Source: CAZMGV01 sp964621525 [NCBI: uncultured bacterium]
GTDB taxonomy: Bacteria; JAGRBM01
DNA length: 64,000 nucleotides
Assembly (NCBI GenBank): GCA_964621525.1
Contig: CAZUMS010000021.1
Coordinates: 1-64,000 of the forward strand
Direction: 5' to 3'
Shown here: one piece after another, positions 62,477 through 64,000 of the stretch
Layout: each line of letters begins with the position of its first letter
Position numbering within the stretch: the stretch's first letter is position 1
Notes under the pieces: generated by a model
What the model saw: only the letters and a program-made list of their open reading frames with translations
Database searches by the model: none
Told to the model about the DNA's origin: nothing
Position numbers and translations under genes: made by a program

Positions 62477-63058
62477 ATGGCTGCATCCGGCGACCCGAAT
62501 TCCAAGGATCCGCTCGGCAAGGCTGGCCGTCCGGCGGTGGCGGTTTTCGCCTCCTCACGGGAGGAATCGGCCGAAGCCCGCGAACTCGGGCAGCTCCTTG
62601 CCGCCCGCGGCTATCTGGCCGTCACCGGAGGGGGCCCCGGCGCCATGGCGAGCCTCGCCGAGGGTGTCCGGGCCGGAGGGGGCGAGACGGCCGCCGTTTC
62701 GGTGAACGGTTTTTCGCTGGGCCGGCCGGAGCTTCTCGCCCGGGTCGTCCTGCGCCCCACGCTGATCGACCGGATCCAGTTCTTTATCGAACACGCCGAC
62801 GCCTTTGTGGCGCTCCCCGGCGGAACGGGCACGCTGGCAGAGCTGGCCCTCGCCTGGGAGTTCGTGAACAAGGAACTCGTGCCGCGAAAGCCCATCGTCG
62901 TGATGGGCGCCCACTGGAACCCGCTCATCGGCATGCTGCACCGGGAACCGGGCGCTGCCGACCCGCACGGCCTCGCCACCGCGGCGGCGCAGCATATCCA
63001 CCGGGCCAAGAACCCGCTGGAAGCGGCAACGATCCTAGGGGTTCGTCTCGGGCGCTGA
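62477..63058 (+). CDS. LOG-family Rossmann protein
   Basis: 193 residues, the usual short LOG size. VTGGGPGAM near 49-57 and LPGGTGTLAELALAWE near 112-128 match the LOG motifs (GGxxGxM and PGGxGTxxE) with all key residues present. Family members are phosphoribohydrolases acting on nucleoside monophosphates. It is unlike the longer paralog at 11379-12272. Strong ribosome-binding site AAGGAAGGA precedes the ATG. Its 3' end overlaps the RND gene by 24 bases. Confidence 0.85.
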   Translation: MAASGDPNSKDPLGKAGRPAVAVFASSREESAEARELGQLLAARGYLAVTGGGPGAMASLAEGVRAGGGETAAVSVNGFSLGRPELLARVVLRPTLIDRIQFFIEHADAFVALPGGTGTLAELALAWEFVNKELVPRKPIVVMGAHWNPLIGMLHREPGAADPHGLATAAAQHIHRAKNPLEAATILGVRLGR

Positions 63059-64000
63059 CCGGTCCTCGATCACCTGCAGGATGGCGGGCACGAACGTGAA
63101 CGCCACGAGCATCGAGGCCGTCATGCCGACGCAGGCGAAGATGCCGAGCGAGGCCAGCCCCTTGTGGTGCGAGAAGATCAGGCCGCCGAACCCGGCCAGC
63201 GTCGTGAACGCGGACATGGCGATACTGGCACCGGTCATGCCGAGCACCTTCCGGAGCGAGCCCGGCCCTTCCTCGCGGTAGCGGTGAAGCACATGCAGCC
63301 CGTAGTCCTCTCCGAAGCCGATGAGGAGCGGAATCGCGATCAGGTTGAAAACGTTGATCGACTGGCCGAGCCAGGCCGCCCCTTCGAGCCCCCAGATCAG
63401 GCCGACGGCAAGTGGTGAGCAGACGAGCAGCGTGTCGGAAATCCGGCCGAGCCCCAGCCAGACAAAAAAGACCACGAACACGATCGCGAACAGCACGACA
63501 CGCGGCCCTTCATGGACCATGTAGTAGAGGATGTCCGCCTCGACGGGAATCTCTCCCGCCCCCGCGATCCGCTTTCCATCCGGCAGGACGACGGACGAGA
63601 AGTATTCCCTGAACTTCAGGACGAACCCCTGCTCGAAGTTCTTCGAGAAAGGGTTCAGGTAAACGAGAAAACCGCCATCTTGCGTGCGGAAATCGGCGGC
63701 CACCTCGGCCGGGATGTCTTCCATCGTCACCGGCTTCGACGAGAGTTCCTTCAGCAGCTTGTCGATGTCAGCCCGCTGGTCATCCGTGTCGGCGAGCCGC
63801 CGCTCCCGCTCCAGCTTGAACCGGAGCTCGTCCAGGATATCGAGCTTTTCCTGCTGGTCTTCCGGCAGCACGGTGAGTACCGAGCGGACTTTCAGGACCA
63901 TGCTGGCGGGCTGGGCGGCGTTGATCTGGTCGATCCGGCCGATGAGGGCCTTCACCTCGTCCAGCGTATCCACGGTGTAGATCACCGGCGGATCGTCGAT
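63035..64000 (-). CDS. RND/MMPL-type exporter, C-terminal part (truncated by window edge)
   Basis: Open to the window end, so this is at least the last 321 residues. Membrane segments (about ten in the full protein; six here) with GFGEDYGLHVLHRY, GASIAMSAFTTLAGFGGLIFSHHKGLASLG and VFFVWLGLGRISDTLLV are typical of RND/MMPL superfamily efflux pumps, especially the predicted-exporter subgroup. The periplasmic segment at about 70-140 is also seen. Substrate unknown. Convergent with the LOG gene. Confidence 0.85.
   Translation of the reverse strand: MDDPPVIYTVDTLDEVKALIGRIDQINAAQPASMVLKVRSVLTVLPEDQQEKLDILDELRFKLERERRLADTDDQRADIDKLLKELSSKPVTMEDIPAEVAADFRTQDGGFLVYLNPFSKNFEQGFVLKFREYFSSVVLPDGKRIAGAGEIPVEADILYYMVHEGPRVVLFAIVFVVFFVWLGLGRISDTLLVCSPLAVGLIWGLEGAAWLGQSINVFNLIAIPLLIGFGEDYGLHVLHRYREEGPGSLRKVLGMTGASIAMSAFTTLAGFGGLIFSHHKGLASLGIFACVGMTASMLVAFTFVPAILQVIEDRSAPETNP

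Noticed and set aside
1-64000. tRNA or rRNA genes
   Set aside because: No cloverleaf with a GTTCGA-type arm or rRNA conserved core was seen in the intergenic regions I read.

Overview
The window is a high-GC bacterial chromosome segment with tightly packed genes, many sharing 4-base start/stop overlaps. The host is probably a myxobacterium-like or related deltaproteobacterial/candidate-phylum Gram-negative. Supporting signs are a C-terminal tail resembling a MYXO-CTERM sorting signal, OmpA/TSP3 envelope proteins, many lipoproteins and a Gld-type ABC operon. This is inferred from gene content; there is no rRNA or other phylogenetic marker to settle it.

Region 1-3000 differs sharply from the rest. 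It is AT-rich and made of debris: the C-terminal end of an Rhs core (twice, inside a 166-bp direct repeat), a frameshifted Rhs tip, two apparent orphan toxin tails, two transposase C-terminal remnants, and three AT-rich genes (543-899, 1518-2345, 2598-2912), each directly downstream of a tip or tail. I read it as an array of displaced polymorphic-toxin tips with their immunity genes. It is the most interesting accessory region here.

Region 3054-23628 is mostly housekeeping and metabolism: serS, trmL, a HAD phosphatase, a secreted hypothetical plus a corrinoid-receptor-like protein, a MoxR-type AAA+ ATPase with a VWA partner, a LOG-family protein, two tandem GT-C-like membrane proteins, a trehalose-phosphatase-like HAD protein, a CBS protein, a four-cluster ferredoxin, a CapA-like lipoprotein, a copper module (CopA-type ATPase and CsoR with a visible operator), and a queuosine pair (a divergent QueD-like protein and QueC).

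Region 23927-36832 is envelope biology: a giant (about 1980-residue) Asp-rich TSP3-repeat protein with a long-period internal duplication and a MYXO-CTERM-like tail, translationally coupled to an OmpA protein that also carries TSP3 repeats; then mutS2 and an MltD-like transglycosylase with four LysM repeats. Region 36852-50297 holds mobB, two different cation/proton antiporters, a 787-residue protein with a hidden class III nucleotide-cyclase-like domain, a zinc alcohol dehydrogenase, two lipoproteins (HEAT repeat and SGNH hydrolase), a DECR2-like reductase, an NAD-type isocitrate dehydrogenase and a third GT-C-like protein.

Region 50267-62245 is a long minus-strand block. It starts with a Gld-like ABC system (ATPase, permease, GldG-like, DUF4340-like), continues with a transglutaminase-like protein, an ABC ATPase, uvrA, cvpA-like and a CCA/poly(A)-polymerase-family gene. 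The window closes with a second LOG-family protein and the 3' part of an RND/MMPL exporter that runs off the edge. I saw no tRNA, rRNA, CRISPR array or intact insertion sequence.
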